Below, piece by piece: positions 25,950 to 34,396 of a stretch of DNA of 64,000 nt. The DNA comes from Methylomonas sp. 11b (GTDB lineage: Bacteria > Pseudomonadota > Gammaproteobacteria > Methylococcales > Methylomonadaceae), in NCBI RefSeq assembly GCF_000515215.1, contig NZ_KI911557.1, positions 3,281,741-3,345,740 of the forward strand, written 5' to 3'. The notes below the pieces were generated by a model. The model was not told the origin of the DNA, did no database searches, and saw only the letters and a list, made by a program, of their open reading frames with translations. Within the stretch, counting starts at the first letter, position 1. Every line of letters begins with the position of its first letter. Both the position numbers and the translations under genes were made by a program.

Positions 25950-26630
25950 ATGCCCTACCATATAGCCCCGGAAGCGGTTATCGACGCTACCCTTTACACA
26001 TTGCTAGTGTTTTCGTTGATAACGTGGACGTTGATTTTTTTCAAAATCTGGCAGTTTGCCAAGAATAATTATTACAACAAACGATACGACAGCGCTTTTT
26101 GGGACACTACCGATTTAAATGCCGCCGAGCAACTGCCCGCCGAAACCGCGCGCGGCCCGAAAGCTCGCGTCGCAGCCTGCGGCTTTGCCTGGTTGGCGGA
26201 AATGACGCATCCGGAAACCTGCACCAGCCTGAAATTTCGTGGATCCCCTCAAGATTTACTGGAACAAACCCTACGTAAGCAGACGCAGGACGAGCAGCGC
26301 CGGATGGAAAGCGGCTTGACCATGCTGGCCAGCATCGGCAGTACCGCGCCATTTGTCGGCTTGTTCGGCACCGTACTTGGCATTATGCATGCCATGCACG
26401 ACATCAGCGCCAGCGGTTCGGCCAGTTTGGACGTAGTTGCCGGGCCTATCGGCGATGCATTAATTGCCACAGCCATCGGTATCGCCGTAGCCGTACCGGC
26501 AGTGTTGGCCTATAATTTCTTCCAGCGTCGCGCCAAGCACCATCGGGCTTCGCTGGAAAATTTCGTCGAGGGTTTTCTCCACATCGCCTTCGGCGACTCA
26601 AACATCAATACCAGTAAAAGCAAGGATTAA
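25950..26630 (+). CDS. exbB: Biopolymer transport protein ExbB
   Basis: A 226-residue MotA/TolQ/ExbB proton-channel protein with three transmembrane helices: one near residues 13-32 and two flanking LASIGSTAPFVGLFGTVLGIMHAMHDIS and ISGSASLDVVAGPIGDALIATAIGIAVAVPAVLAYNFF, the family core. Starts 15 bases after tonB with GGAGAG as ribosome-binding site and is followed four bases later by exbD, forming the standard operon. Confidence 0.95.
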   Translation: MPYHIAPEAVIDATLYTLLVFSLITWTLIFFKIWQFAKNNYYNKRYDSAFWDTTDLNAAEQLPAETARGPKARVAACGFAWLAEMTHPETCTSLKFRGSPQDLLEQTLRKQTQDEQRRMESGLTMLASIGSTAPFVGLFGTVLGIMHAMHDISASGSASLDVVAGPIGDALIATAIGIAVAVPAVLAYNFFQRRAKHHRASLENFVEGFLHIAFGDSNINTSKSKD

Positions 26631-26634
26631 TTAC

Positions 26635-27045
26635 ATGGGATTTAAAACAAACTCAGACGACGACGGGCCGGTTAGCGAGATTAATGTTACGCCGCTGGTA
26701 GATGTGATGTTGGTGTTGGTGATTATCTTGTTGGTCACCGCACCGTTGTTGACCCAATCGGTCAATGTGGCTTTGCCGAAAACGGCTTCCACTACGCCGG
26801 ATTTGGAAAAACAGCCGATGCAATTGGGTATCGACGCGCAAGGCGCCGTGACCCTGAATAAAAACGCCGTGGCGGATTTAGCGGCGTTGGATACGACGTT
26901 AAGAAATGAATTGGCCGGTAACCCCGAGCTAATCGTTCACATTTATGCCGATCAAGGCGTGAATTACGGCAAGGTTGCGGAAGTGATGGCCACCGTACAG
27001 CATGCCGGCATTTCCAAATTAGCATTTGTTTCGCTGGAAAAATAG
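26635..27045 (+). CDS. exbD: Biopolymer transport protein ExbD
   Basis: A 136-residue ExbD/TolR protein: cytoplasmic N terminus, one transmembrane helix in EINVTPLVDVMLVLVIILLVTAPLL including the proton-coupling Asp, then a periplasmic domain with the conserved IYADQGVNYGKVAEVMATVQHAGISKLAFVS ending. Last gene of the tonB operon, with a terminator at 27116. Confidence 0.95.
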   Translation: MGFKTNSDDDGPVSEINVTPLVDVMLVLVIILLVTAPLLTQSVNVALPKTASTTPDLEKQPMQLGIDAQGAVTLNKNAVADLAALDTTLRNELAGNPELIVHIYADQGVNYGKVAEVMATVQHAGISKLAFVSLEK

Positions 27046-27115
27046 ACAAACTCGACAGGGTGCTGATAGCCCAACCAGCTATCCACCCTCGACCGCTTTA
27101 ATTATTCAATTTCTT

Positions 27116-27149
27116 AAATCCGGGTTGCCGATTACCCGGATTTATTTTT
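27116..27149 (+). terminator. Rho-independent terminator after exbD
   Basis: Perfect 10-bp stem AAATCCGGGT/ACCCGGATTT with an 8-base loop, then ATTTTT. It overlaps the last codons of the convergent rimK-like gene. Confidence 0.85.
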
Positions 27150-28022
27150 CCCGACGTTCTTTTCAATATAGTCGATCATCAAGCCGGCGATATCCTTGTC
27201 GCTGGTCTTTTCTATGCCTTCCAAACCAGGCGAGGAATTGACTTCCATCACCAGCGGGCCGCGTTTGGAACGCAGCAAGTCGACGCCGCAGACATTTAGG
27301 CCCATGATTTTGGCGGCACGTACTGCCGCCGAACGTTCCTGCGGAGTCAATCTGACTAGCGTGGCCGTGCCGCCGCGATGCAGATTGGAACGAAACTCGC
27401 CCTCGCGGCCTTGCCGCTTCATCGCCGCCACCACCTTATCCCCAATCACGAAGCAGCGGATGTCGCTACCGGCAGCCTCTTGAATGAACTCCTGCACCAT
27501 GATATTGGCATTAAGGCCCATGAACGCCTGAATCACGCTATGCGCGGCGTTATGGGTTTCAGCGAGTACCACGCCTATGCCTTGCGAGCCTTCCACCAAT
27601 TTGATCACCAGCGGTGCGCCGCCGACTTCGGCGATTAGATCTTCGATATTGTCCGGATTGTGGGCAAACGCGGTAATCGGCAGATCGATGCCCTTGCGGG
27701 CCAGCAACTGGCTGGACGCCAGTTTGTCGCGGGAGCGGCTGATGGATGCGGAATTGTTGAGGACGAAAGTATTCATCACCTCGAACTGCCGCAAAACCGC
27801 GGTGCCGTAAAAGGTTATAGAGGCGCCGATGCGGGGAATAACCGCATCGTAGCCCACTAGATTTTCGCCCATGTAATGAATGGACGGCTTCATGGAAGTG
27901 ATGTTCATGTAACAGTGAGTCGGGTCCAATACCCTGGCCTCATGGCCGCGAGCGGCGGCGGCTTCCAGCAGCCGGACGCTGGAATACAGCGTCGCGTCGC
28001 GCGACAGGATGGCTATTTTCAT
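27132..28022 (-). CDS. rimK: RimK-type ATP-grasp glutamate ligase
   Basis: About 296 residues. Typical RimK N terminus [34 protein letters not shown]; the ATP-grasp domain contains [20 protein letters not shown] near residue 98, [20 protein letters not shown] near 137, [30 protein letters not shown] near 174, and the metal-binding [26 protein letters not shown] near 246. Such enzymes add glutamate to ribosomal protein S6 or make poly-glutamate; some act on other proteins. ATG 28022 used instead of an in-frame TTG two codons upstream. Confidence 0.93.
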   Translation of the reverse strand: MKIAILSRDATLYSSVRLLEAAAARGHEARVLDPTHCYMNITSMKPSIHYMGENLVGYDAVIPRIGASITFYGTAVLRQFEVMNTFVLNNSASISRSRDKLASSQLLARKGIDLPITAFAHNPDNIEDLIAEVGGAPLVIKLVEGSQGIGVVLAETHNAAHSVIQAFMGLNANIMVQEFIQEAAGSDIRCFVIGDKVVAAMKRQGREGEFRSNLHRGGTATLVRLTPQERSAAVRAAKIMGLNVCGVDLLRSKRGPLVMEVNSSPGLEGIEKTSDKDIAGLMIDYIEKNVGKNKSG

Positions 28023-28040
28023 AGGCAAATAGTGCCGGGT

Positions 28041-28715
28041 TTACAGATGAATGCCGTCAAAATCGCTGACTTGCACATGCTCGGCGCCGCCATCTGGCGT
28101 CTGCTCGCGCACCAGCCAGCAAGTAGCCAAGCCGGCCTGACGGGCAGCGTCCAATTCGTCCTTTATATCGGACAAAAACAGGATCTGTTCGGCCGGCAAG
28201 CCAAGCTCGGCGGCAATCCGCTCATAGGAAACGGCCTCCTTCTTGCCGCCAATGTGCGTATCGAAGTAACCGGAAAATATTGGCGTGAGATCGCCGAAGT
28301 CGCTGTAACCAAATAGCAGTTTTTGGGCATGCACCGAGCCGGAGGAATAGACATACAGCTTATAGCCCAGGCCAAACCAGTTTCTTAAGTTGCGCACGGC
28401 ATCTTCGTAGACATGACCGGTGAAATCGCCGTTGCGATAGCCCTCCTGCCAGATCAAGCCCTGTAAGGATTTTAACGGCGTAATTTTCTGATCGGTATCA
28501 ATCCAGTGAATAAATTGCGCAACCAGCGCTTCCTCGTCCAGTTCGCCGCCGGCAATTTGCTTGGCCTCAGCCAATATTAGCTTTATCGCGTCTTGCCCTT
28601 GATGACTTTTAATAAAATCCGGCAAGCGGGAGCGGGCATACGGGAACAACACATCTTTTACAAACGACAGCGATGAAGTCGTGCCTTCGATATCGGTGAC
28701 GATGGCTTTGATCAT
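28041..28715 (-). CDS. mtnC: Enolase-phosphatase E1 (methionine salvage)
   Basis: About 224 residues; HAD-superfamily bifunctional enzyme converting diketo-methylthiopentyl phosphate to acireductone. HAD motif I is IVTDIEGTTSSLSFVKDVLFPYAR (D-x-E-G-T, family-specific), motif II YVYSSGSVHAQKLLFGYS near residue 120, and motif III/IV KKEAVSYERIAAELGLPAEQILFLSDIKDELDAARQAGL near 165. Its ATG overlaps the mtnD stop (ATGA). An upstream in-frame start at 28817 only extends into mtnD. Confidence 0.96.
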   Translation of the reverse strand: MIKAIVTDIEGTTSSLSFVKDVLFPYARSRLPDFIKSHQGQDAIKLILAEAKQIAGGELDEEALVAQFIHWIDTDQKITPLKSLQGLIWQEGYRNGDFTGHVYEDAVRNLRNWFGLGYKLYVYSSGSVHAQKLLFGYSDFGDLTPIFSGYFDTHIGGKKEAVSYERIAAELGLPAEQILFLSDIKDELDAARQAGLATCWLVREQTPDGGAEHVQVSDFDGIHL

Positions 28716-29269
28716 AAGGTCGTCAGATATTGGTCCAGCGTCGGAAAGCTTTCGGCAATCGGATCGCCGGTAAACTCGGCCACCCAGCCGTCTTCGGTGG
28801 TGAACAAACGGATGCATTTAAACGCCGGGTTTTCGCCCATATCGAACCAGTGCGTAGTATTGGCCGGCACGCTGATCAGATCGCCTTGCTCGCACAGTAC
28901 CGCATAAACCTGGTCGCCGACATGCAGATAAAACAGCCCTTTGCCTTCCACGAAGAAGCGGACTTCGAAATCGCTGTGCGTGTGCTCGGCTAAAAACTTC
29001 TGCCGTAACGCATCTTTATTCGGGTGGTCGGCGTTCAGGCTGATCACGTCCACCGACTGAAAACCGTATTCTTGCTTGAGTTTGTCTATCGAACTTGCAT
29101 AAGCCTTTAATACTGCCTCGGCATCGTCCGCCGCCGAAAACTCGCAATCGGCCTGCCAGCGTTCGAACTGTACGCCAATCCCTTGCAACTGCTCGGCGAT
29201 GTCGGCAAAGTCCCGGAAAGTATTGCCTTGTTGCGGTTGATTGGCAGGGTAGAGGGTTAATGCGCTCAT
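28712..29269 (-). CDS. mtnD: Acireductone dioxygenase
   Basis: A 185-residue cupin enzyme of methionine salvage using Fe2+ or Ni2+. Metal ligands are in HTHSDFEVRFFVEGKGLFYLH (H-x-H-x4-E) near residue 98 and a downstream His in VPANTTHWFDMGENPAFKCIRLF near 138. Start and stop overlap both neighbours by ATGA, giving a tight mtnB-mtnD-mtnC unit. Which metal is bound, and thus whether CO is released, cannot be seen from sequence. Confidence 0.96.
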   Translation of the reverse strand: MSALTLYPANQPQQGNTFRDFADIAEQLQGIGVQFERWQADCEFSAADDAEAVLKAYASSIDKLKQEYGFQSVDVISLNADHPNKDALRQKFLAEHTHSDFEVRFFVEGKGLFYLHVGDQVYAVLCEQGDLISVPANTTHWFDMGENPAFKCIRLFTTEDGWVAEFTGDPIAESFPTLDQYLTTL

Positions 29270-29892
29270 AATCGTGTTACTCCATGTAGGCGAATTTCAA
29301 CATCAAATAAAAATTCCAGTGCTTCCAGGTGGCGCAAGGCGTCGTCGACCGATGCGCCCCAGGTGTAAAAACCGTGGCCGGCGATAATATAGCCGTAAAC
29401 CGCATGGTCATGGCGGTCCAGATAATTTTCTACCTTGTCGGCTAATCTGGGAATATCCTGATCGTTACCGAAAATGGGGATGGAAATCCGAGTTTCATGG
29501 GTGTTGATGCCGGTGAACGCTTTGAGCAGTTCGTAATCCTTCAGCACGATCTCATGCTTGAACAAGCGTGCTGTCAACGTGGCGTTGATCGAATGCGGGT
29601 GCAAAACCGCCTGAACATCCGGAAAACGTTGGTACAGCGAAGTATGCAATAGCGTTTCCGCCGACGGTTTTTTACCGTCCAGGGAATTGCCTTTGCTGTC
29701 GATCAACATGATGTCATCGGCTTGCAAGCGGCCTTTATGCCGGCCGGACACAGTGATGGCAATATTGCCGTCGCTGAGTTTGGCGGAGAAATTACCGCTG
29801 GTAGCGGGCACCCAGCCCTTGCTGTCGATGAAGCGGCCGGCGGCAATCAACTGATCTGCCTTGCGGAAAAATTCGTCGGATTTTGCTGTCAT
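29266..29892 (-). CDS. mtnB: Methylthioribulose-1-phosphate dehydratase
   Basis: About 208 residues of the class II aldolase family. Shows GWVPATSGNFSAKLSDGNIAITVSGRHKGRL near residue 27, HTSLYQRFPDVQAVLHPHSINATLTARL near 80 (His metal ligands in HPHS), and YIIAGHGFYTWGASVDDALRHLEALEFLF near 165. ATG 29892 chosen because the preceding frame reads into RNase P RNA. First gene of the mtn unit, 38 bases from the RNase P 3' end on the same strand. Confidence 0.95.
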   Translation of the reverse strand: MTAKSDEFFRKADQLIAAGRFIDSKGWVPATSGNFSAKLSDGNIAITVSGRHKGRLQADDIMLIDSKGNSLDGKKPSAETLLHTSLYQRFPDVQAVLHPHSINATLTARLFKHEIVLKDYELLKAFTGINTHETRISIPIFGNDQDIPRLADKVENYLDRHDHAVYGYIIAGHGFYTWGASVDDALRHLEALEFLFDVEIRLHGVTRL

Positions 29893-29930
29893 GGAGTATT
29901 TTGCGGATTGCAAAAGAAAAAGAAGAGAAA

Positions 29931-30275
29931 GAGTTGGCCTGTAAGCCGGGTTCTGTCTTGAACAGCCATTCATCTAGGCGTCAGATCACTCTGACGCTCA
30001 AGCAATCTACCCAGGAGCAGCGCGGGCCACGCCAATGCTCCTCTATTTGATCTTGCTCCGGGTGGGGTTTACCCTGCCACACCTGTTACCAGTTGCGCGG
30101 TGCGCTCTTACCGCACCATTTCACCCTTACCGAGTTCCGAAGAACCAGGCGGTATAATTTCTGCGGCACTTTCCGTAGGCTCACGCCTCCCAGGCATTAC
30201 CTGGCACCCTGCCCTATGGAGCCCGGACTTTCCTCCCTTTTATTTGCATAAAACGGCGACTGTTCGGCCAACTCT
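29931..30275 (-). ncRNA. rnpB: RNase P RNA, bacterial type A
   Basis: About 345 nucleotides on the minus strand; removes 5' leaders of tRNA precursors. The 5' end GAGTTGGCCGAACAGTCGCC pairs with the 3' end GGCCAACTC (helix P1), and the universal segments are present: GAGGAAAGTCCGGGCTCCA near the 5' end, GGGTGCCAGG, and AGACAGAACCCGGCTTAC near the 3' end. Ends are placed from the P1 helix and could differ by a few bases. Any open frame across this region is spurious. Confidence 0.96.
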
Positions 30276-30738
30276 GATGAGGATTATACAGGCAATGCCG
30301 GGAAATAGGGGCATTTGCGCACCATGTTTATCGGGGGTGGAAGGACATCGAATGATTGAGGTTCGATAAATGTCAGGCGTGTGCGCCGGAGAGTGACGAA
30401 AGGCCCTTCCTGACCCTCAGGCAGCGTGCCGCACCCGTGCGGCCCACCAGCGGGGCCGATCCCGCCGCAAGCTCACGTAGGCCGGTATACTGAAGAACTT
30501 CGTGCCACAAGAAAACTCTCGCATTGTTGTTAATGCTGAATCCCTAGCAAGGCTATGAACACTGGGTTAACGCCGTCATTCCGGCATGGATTGTCGGAAT
30601 CCAGACTCCAGGGAATATTTATGATGTTAGCCATTTAGGCCGGAATTAACACCGGCGTTTACAGCGTAATTATTCTGTTCGATATGCCGCTGAAAGCTCG
30701 GCAATCCACGTGTGAATCTTGCGCACGGTTACGCTTCG
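30276..30738. other. Intergenic region upstream of rnpB with a palindromic repeat
   Basis: About 460 bases without a convincing gene. It should hold the rnpB promoter. At 30579-30599 there is TTCCGGCATGGATTGTCGGAA, a repeat whose near-inverse (GGCAATCCATGCCGGAATG) recurs at about 31685-31705 on the other side of the PaiB-like gene. Confidence 0.5.
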
Positions 30739-31380
30739 CTAATCGCTCCTTGTAGCATGCGACTGCACCAGCAGCGCCATTTGACGTTGTGCATCCGAGT
30801 CTTCTGAGCGCAAGCCCTCGATAACCGATTGCCGATTCTGCTGTGTCTGGTTCTGACTGACCTTCCATTTGCCCTGCCAGCGTTTAATCTCAAGGCTGAT
30901 GCCGACAATGTTGCCCAGCAGCTTTTTGGTAAATTCGGCAGGGGCATCCGTGACTCGCCAAGGATGCGCCTGCGCGGCTTCGTTTTTATCGGTTAGCTCG
31001 GTGATGATGCGGAGCACTTGCGCTGGGTCGTGGGTGGCGTTGAGCGTACAGTGAGCATGGACAACCGCATAGTTCCAGGTAGGCACCACCTTGCCCGCTT
31101 GGCTTTTGCTGGCGTACCAGTTGGGCGAAATGTACGTCGAGGGCCCTTGAAACACAAGCAAGAGCTCTTGCTCAGGTGCAACTTGCCAAAGTGGATTGTT
31201 TTTGGCGACATGCCCCATAAGCTTGCCAAGGCCGCCAGGCCTGGCTTCATACAGCAGTGGGATATGCTCGGCAGTCAGGCCATCATCACCCTGATAAATC
31301 ACCGTTGCCAAAGGAAACTGCTCGATAAGGCCGACCAGTTCGGCAGGCTTGTCTTCTTGAAAGTGAGTAGGGCAGTACAT
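30739..31380 (-). CDS. PaiB-like FMN-binding protein
   Basis: A 213-residue protein of the FMN-binding negative transcriptional regulator (PaiB) family: MYCPTHFQEDKPAELVGLIEQFPLATVI, then HIPLLYEARPGGLGKLMGHVAKNNPLWQ near residue 40, VFQGPSTYISPNWYASKSQAGKVVPTWNYAVVHAHC near 78, and a C-terminal ISLEIKRWQGKWKVSQNQTQQNRQSVIEGL, the conserved K-S-QN tail. In Bacillus PaiB affects sporulation and protease genes; elsewhere it behaves as a split-barrel flavin-binding protein of unknown role. Isolated gene between repeat-rich gaps. Confidence 0.92.
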   Translation of the reverse strand: MYCPTHFQEDKPAELVGLIEQFPLATVIYQGDDGLTAEHIPLLYEARPGGLGKLMGHVAKNNPLWQVAPEQELLLVFQGPSTYISPNWYASKSQAGKVVPTWNYAVVHAHCTLNATHDPAQVLRIITELTDKNEAAQAHPWRVTDAPAEFTKKLLGNIVGISLEIKRWQGKWKVSQNQTQQNRQSVIEGLRSEDSDAQRQMALLVQSHATRSD

Positions 31381-31783
31381 GTTGTTTGAAGGTAGTCTAT
31401 TGATAATAAATAAGTTTTAACCCGACCCTTAAATACCATTCGCCCTGAGTTTATCGAAGGGCGCACCAGCCTGGGCGTCAACGAGCTCAGCCCGAACGGA
31501 ATACCAGTGATAAATAGGTCGGGTTAATAAGCCTGTCACCCGAAGTATCTGCGATCTCCATCCACAGCGGTGGGCACGCGAATGTGATTCCAAAATGGCG
31601 GGTAACGTTTTTCGCCCACCAATAATTAAGGGTGGGCGCAAATCCGCGTGGGCACAAAATTCGTGCCCACCCTACGAAACTCCGGCAATCCATGCCGGAA
31701 TGACGGCATCAACCCCGCACCCGCAGCCTTGTCAGGTATACAGCATTAAAAATAATGCGAAGAATATGCTTGTGGGACGGGGT
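31381..31783. other. Repeat-rich intergenic region
   Basis: About 400 bases upstream of the PaiB-like gene with no supported gene. It is a patchwork of short palindromes: a GCCCTGAGTTTATCGAAGGGC unit near 31442, hairpins around CCCACCAATAATTAAGGGTGGG near 31615, GTGGGCAC/GTGCCCAC at 31648, and GGCAATCCATGCC near 31685. These look like several REP families accumulated next to one another. Confidence 0.6.
31648..31675. repeat. REP palindrome GTGGGCAC/GTGCCCAC, copy 1
   Basis: GTGGGCAC-AAAATTC-GTGCCCAC followed by CCTAC. A second copy with the same flank lies at 32059, on the far side of dispersed repeat copy C. Confidence 0.75.
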
Positions 31784-32038
31784 TTCTCCCGTATGCCGCG
31801 CCGAGTACCGGAGCTTTCGACGGGATCAGCCCGCAGGGGTGCGGCAGGGATGCCGCACGTTGACGAAGGGGCAGGAAGCCCCTTTCGGCAACTCCCGGCG
31901 AAAGCGAGGAACGCAGGGAACAAGCGGCATCCGTGCCGCCTTTTCTTTGGATACTTTCTTTTGGCGGAGCAAAAGAAAGTATCTCGGTTGTCGGTCCGAG
32001 AACCGACACTTAATCAAGCCGCCGCGTCAGCGACACAA
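31784..32038 (+). repeat. Structured dispersed repeat, copy C
   Basis: About 255 bases, forward orientation: begins TCTCCCGTATGCCGCGCC and ends GTCAGCGACACAA. Stems: GTGCGGCA/TGCCGCAC with GGGA loop, AAGGGGC/GCCCCTT, GATACTTTCTTTTG paired arms, and TCTCGG/CCGAGA. It is bracketed by two same-direction copies of the GTGGGCAC palindrome. Confidence 0.93.
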
Positions 32039-32058
32039 TATTTTCTGATACTTCCCAC

Positions 32059-32086
32059 GTGGGCACAAAAACCGTGCCCACCCTAC
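32059..32086. repeat. REP palindrome GTGGGCAC/GTGCCCAC, copy 2
   Basis: GTGGGCAC-AAAAACC-GTGCCCAC-CCTAC, same orientation and flank as the copy at 31648; the loop differs while the stem is unchanged. Confidence 0.75.
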
Positions 32087-32101
32087 CATGCAAAGCATTA
32101 T

Positions 32102-32390
32102 TTAGTCTAAATCAACCAGTTTCTCTTTTAACCAAGCTGCAAGTTCTTCTGGAGTTTCGATGATTTCAGAATTTAAGAGATGCTGAGGATGGATTTGAGT
32201 ATCGCTATATCCTGTTGGTAGTAGTGTGCGATTACTGACGACCCAGGAATTACGTTGATTTTTATCTAACCCTTGCATAACAGATCGAGCTGGAAGTTGG
32301 ATAACACCAGCAACCCCCATAAGTTGCTGGTTGCATATGTTTATCCAAAGCAGAAATTATCCGTGCACGACAAATTGATTTTGATTTCAT
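32102..32390 (-). pseudogene. Frameshifted small gene of unknown function
   Basis: Reading from ATG 32390 gives MKSKSICRARIISALDKHMQ, then the frame is lost; one base further (extra C near 32330) the frame reads QQLMGVAGVIQLPARSV and continues to EELAAWLKEKLVDLD at 32102. Joined, this is a protein of about 95 residues with a single +1 shift. The two parts meet without gap, so a recent frameshift, or a sequencing error, fits better than two genes. No family recognised; the C-terminal amphipathic helix is the only clear element. Could alternatively be a real 72-residue gene starting at ATG 32320. Confidence 0.5.
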
Positions 32391-32493
32391 TTTGGCAAAA
32401 TACGATATAGCAGGTAGCCTGGATGAAGCAAAGCGTAATCCAGGGCTGAAGGCCATCAATCCCGGATTGCATCCGGGCTACGAAAAAACAAAA

Positions 32494-32940
32494 TCACCCA
32501 CAAACCTCCACCTCAAACACAGTCCCCTTAACCGCCACAACTCTTACTTTCGCCCCCATCGGACTATCCTCCCCATGCACCTTCCAAACCGTATCGTCGG
32601 CCTTAATCTTGCCCTGACCATTCTCAATCGGTGCGATCAGAAAAAAGGTACGGCCAATATACTGAGCCCCGCGCTGATTTAATAAAGGATGATCCGTAAC
32701 GGTCACTGCCCGATTCCGGGCGTATTTACGCCAAGCCAGCACCGACAACACTGCCAGCAAGGAAAACAGCAGCAACTGCACGTTGAACGGTGTAACCGGC
32801 ACTAACAACACCGCCGCGCCGACGATAAACGCCGACACCGCCAGCCACAGGAAAAAGAAACCGGTGACGACAATTTCCAAGGCTAGAAAGCCCACCGCCA
32901 GCACCCACCAGTACCAAAACACGATGTCCTGTTCCCACAT
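32494..32940 (-). CDS. NfeD-like membrane protein
   Basis: A 148-residue short NfeD protein: three hydrophobic segments (about residues 8-75; YWWVLAVGFLALEIVVTGFFFLWLAVSAFIVGAAVLL) and a C-terminal soluble OB-fold (about residues 85-148) with YIGRTFFLIAPIENGQGKIKADDTVWKV. It lies directly downstream of the stomatin-like gene (two bases apart), the classic partner arrangement, acting together in membrane quality control. Confidence 0.92.
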   Translation of the reverse strand: MWEQDIVFWYWWVLAVGFLALEIVVTGFFFLWLAVSAFIVGAAVLLVPVTPFNVQLLLFSLLAVLSVLAWRKYARNRAVTVTDHPLLNQRGAQYIGRTFFLIAPIENGQGKIKADDTVWKVHGEDSPMGAKVRVVAVKGTVFEVEVCG

Positions 32941-32942
32941 AA

Positions 32943-33863
32943 TCAGGCCTTTTTATTTAAAGCTTCTTTAGCCAATTCACCGATGCCGCCCAAGGCCCCG
33001 ATCACGCTGGAAGCCTCCAGCGGCATGAAGATCAGCTTGCTGTTGTTGGCCGAGGCGACTTCTTTTAAAGACTCAATGTATTTTTGCGCGACGAAGTAAT
33101 TGATGGCCTGCACGTCGCCCTTGGATATGGCTTCGGACACCATCATGGTAGCGCGGGCTTCTGCTTCGGCCAAACGTTCGCGGGCTTCGGCGTCACGGAA
33201 CGCGGCTTCCTTACGGCCTTCGGCGTCCAGAATCGCGCCTTGTTTCAAGCCTTCGGCTTTGAGAATTTCTGCTTGCCGCAAGCCTTCGGCTTCCAGAATC
33301 TGCGCGCGTTTTTCCCGCTCAGCTTTCATTTGTCTGGCCATGGAGTCGACCAAGTCTTTGGGCGGGGCAATGTCTTTGATTTCGATACGGGTGACTTTAA
33401 GTCCCCAGGGCGAAGTGGCTTCATCGACGACGGTCAACAGGCGGGCGTTGATTTCGTCGCGACGCGATAGCAGTTCGTCCAGATCCATGGAGCCCATGAC
33501 GGTACGGATATTGGTCATGACCAGATTGATGATGGCCATGTCCAGATAAGTAATCTCATATGCGGCCTTGGCGGCATCCATGATCTGGTAAAACACCACG
33601 CCATCGACCCGCACCATCGCGTTGTCCTTGGTGATTACTTCCTGCGACGGCACGTCCAACACCTGTTCCATCATATTAAGTTTGCGGCCGATACTCTCGA
33701 CGATGGGCATAATAAAATCCAAGCCTGGACTCAGAGTTCTCGTGTATTTTCCAAAACGTTCCACGGTATACTCCATCCCTTGTGGGACCGATTGCACGCT
33801 CTTGTATACCAGAATTACGGCAAACGCTACCGTCACTATTGCTAACAAACCAAAGCCGCCCAT
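32943..33863 (-). CDS. SPFH/stomatin family protein (QmcA-like)
   Basis: A 306-residue band-7 protein: N-terminal membrane anchor (residues 3-20), PQGMEYTVERFGKYTRTLSPGLDFIMPIVESIGRKLNMMEQVLDVPSQEVITKDNAMVRVDGVVFYQI (SPFH core), PWGLKVTRIEIKDIAPP near residue 150, then a coiled coil rich in EAEGLRQAEILKAEGLKQ repeats to about 250. Oligomeric scaffold in the cytoplasmic membrane, working with the NfeD protein encoded next. Confidence 0.95.
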   Translation of the reverse strand: MGGFGLLAIVTVAFAVILVYKSVQSVPQGMEYTVERFGKYTRTLSPGLDFIMPIVESIGRKLNMMEQVLDVPSQEVITKDNAMVRVDGVVFYQIMDAAKAAYEITYLDMAIINLVMTNIRTVMGSMDLDELLSRRDEINARLLTVVDEATSPWGLKVTRIEIKDIAPPKDLVDSMARQMKAEREKRAQILEAEGLRQAEILKAEGLKQGAILDAEGRKEAAFRDAEARERLAEAEARATMMVSEAISKGDVQAINYFVAQKYIESLKEVASANNSKLIFMPLEASSVIGALGGIGELAKEALNKKA

Positions 33864-33964
33864 AGCGCCTCCTAAGTTGTGAAAATGAATTGTGTATTGC
33901 CAACGGTCACGCGGCTAATAATAATGTATGTCTCTTTAACTTGCTGGAAACAGGGTTCCGATTC

Positions 33965-34228
33965 ATGAATACTTTGATCTACTACAGTTTTAACGTAATG
34001 ATTTTGGCGGTGATTATATTGATCGTCGGTATGATCAAGCCCAAGTGGATACTGCTGTGGATGGATAAACCCGGCCGCCTGCCTATCATGGCTATCGCCG
34101 GCGCGATATTTATGGCCGGTGCGGTGATGTTCGGCGAAGGCAATAAACAAAAACAACAGGAACAAGCCGCTGCAGCGGCCAAGCAACCTGCGCAAAAAGC
34201 GGGTGAAGAGGTGCCGGATTTGCATTAA
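33965..34228 (+). CDS. Small two-helix inner-membrane protein
   Basis: An 87-residue protein with two transmembrane helices (NVMILAVIILIVGMI and LPIMAIAGAIFMAGAVMF) separated by KPKWILLWMDKPGR, then an Gln/Ala/Lys-rich soluble tail ending EEVPDLH. Start at ATG 33965; an earlier in-frame start at 33890 adds unlikely residues. Divergent from the stomatin gene. No family name known to me. Confidence 0.75.
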   Translation: MNTLIYYSFNVMILAVIILIVGMIKPKWILLWMDKPGRLPIMAIAGAIFMAGAVMFGEGNKQKQQEQAAAAAKQPAQKAGEEVPDLH

Positions 34229-34320
34229 TCCGGTAGGGACGAATTTATCCGACCTCTGTTTAGTGCGAATGAAGTCTCACCTAATCAATTTATAGTCATC
34301 GCACTGCAAATTTCGCTTTT

Positions 34321-34364
34321 TTGATTCCCTCACCCCAGCCCTCTCCCAAAGGGAGAGGGAGCAG
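34321..34364. repeat. Palindromic repeat CTCTCCC/GGGAGAG
   Basis: Reads TTGATTCCCTCACCCC, then CCCTCTCCC-AAA-GGGAGAGGG. A relative with the same lead sequence lies inside the polA coding region at 47283. It sits between the small membrane protein and the transglutaminase gene, whose 3' ends face each other. Confidence 0.75.
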
Positions 34365-34396
34365 ATGTGCCGAAACTTGAAGTGGGAAAGGTATAA

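Noticed and set aside
30100..30369. 89-codon frame on the plus strand
   Set aside because: It lies over the RNase P RNA and reads its antisense.
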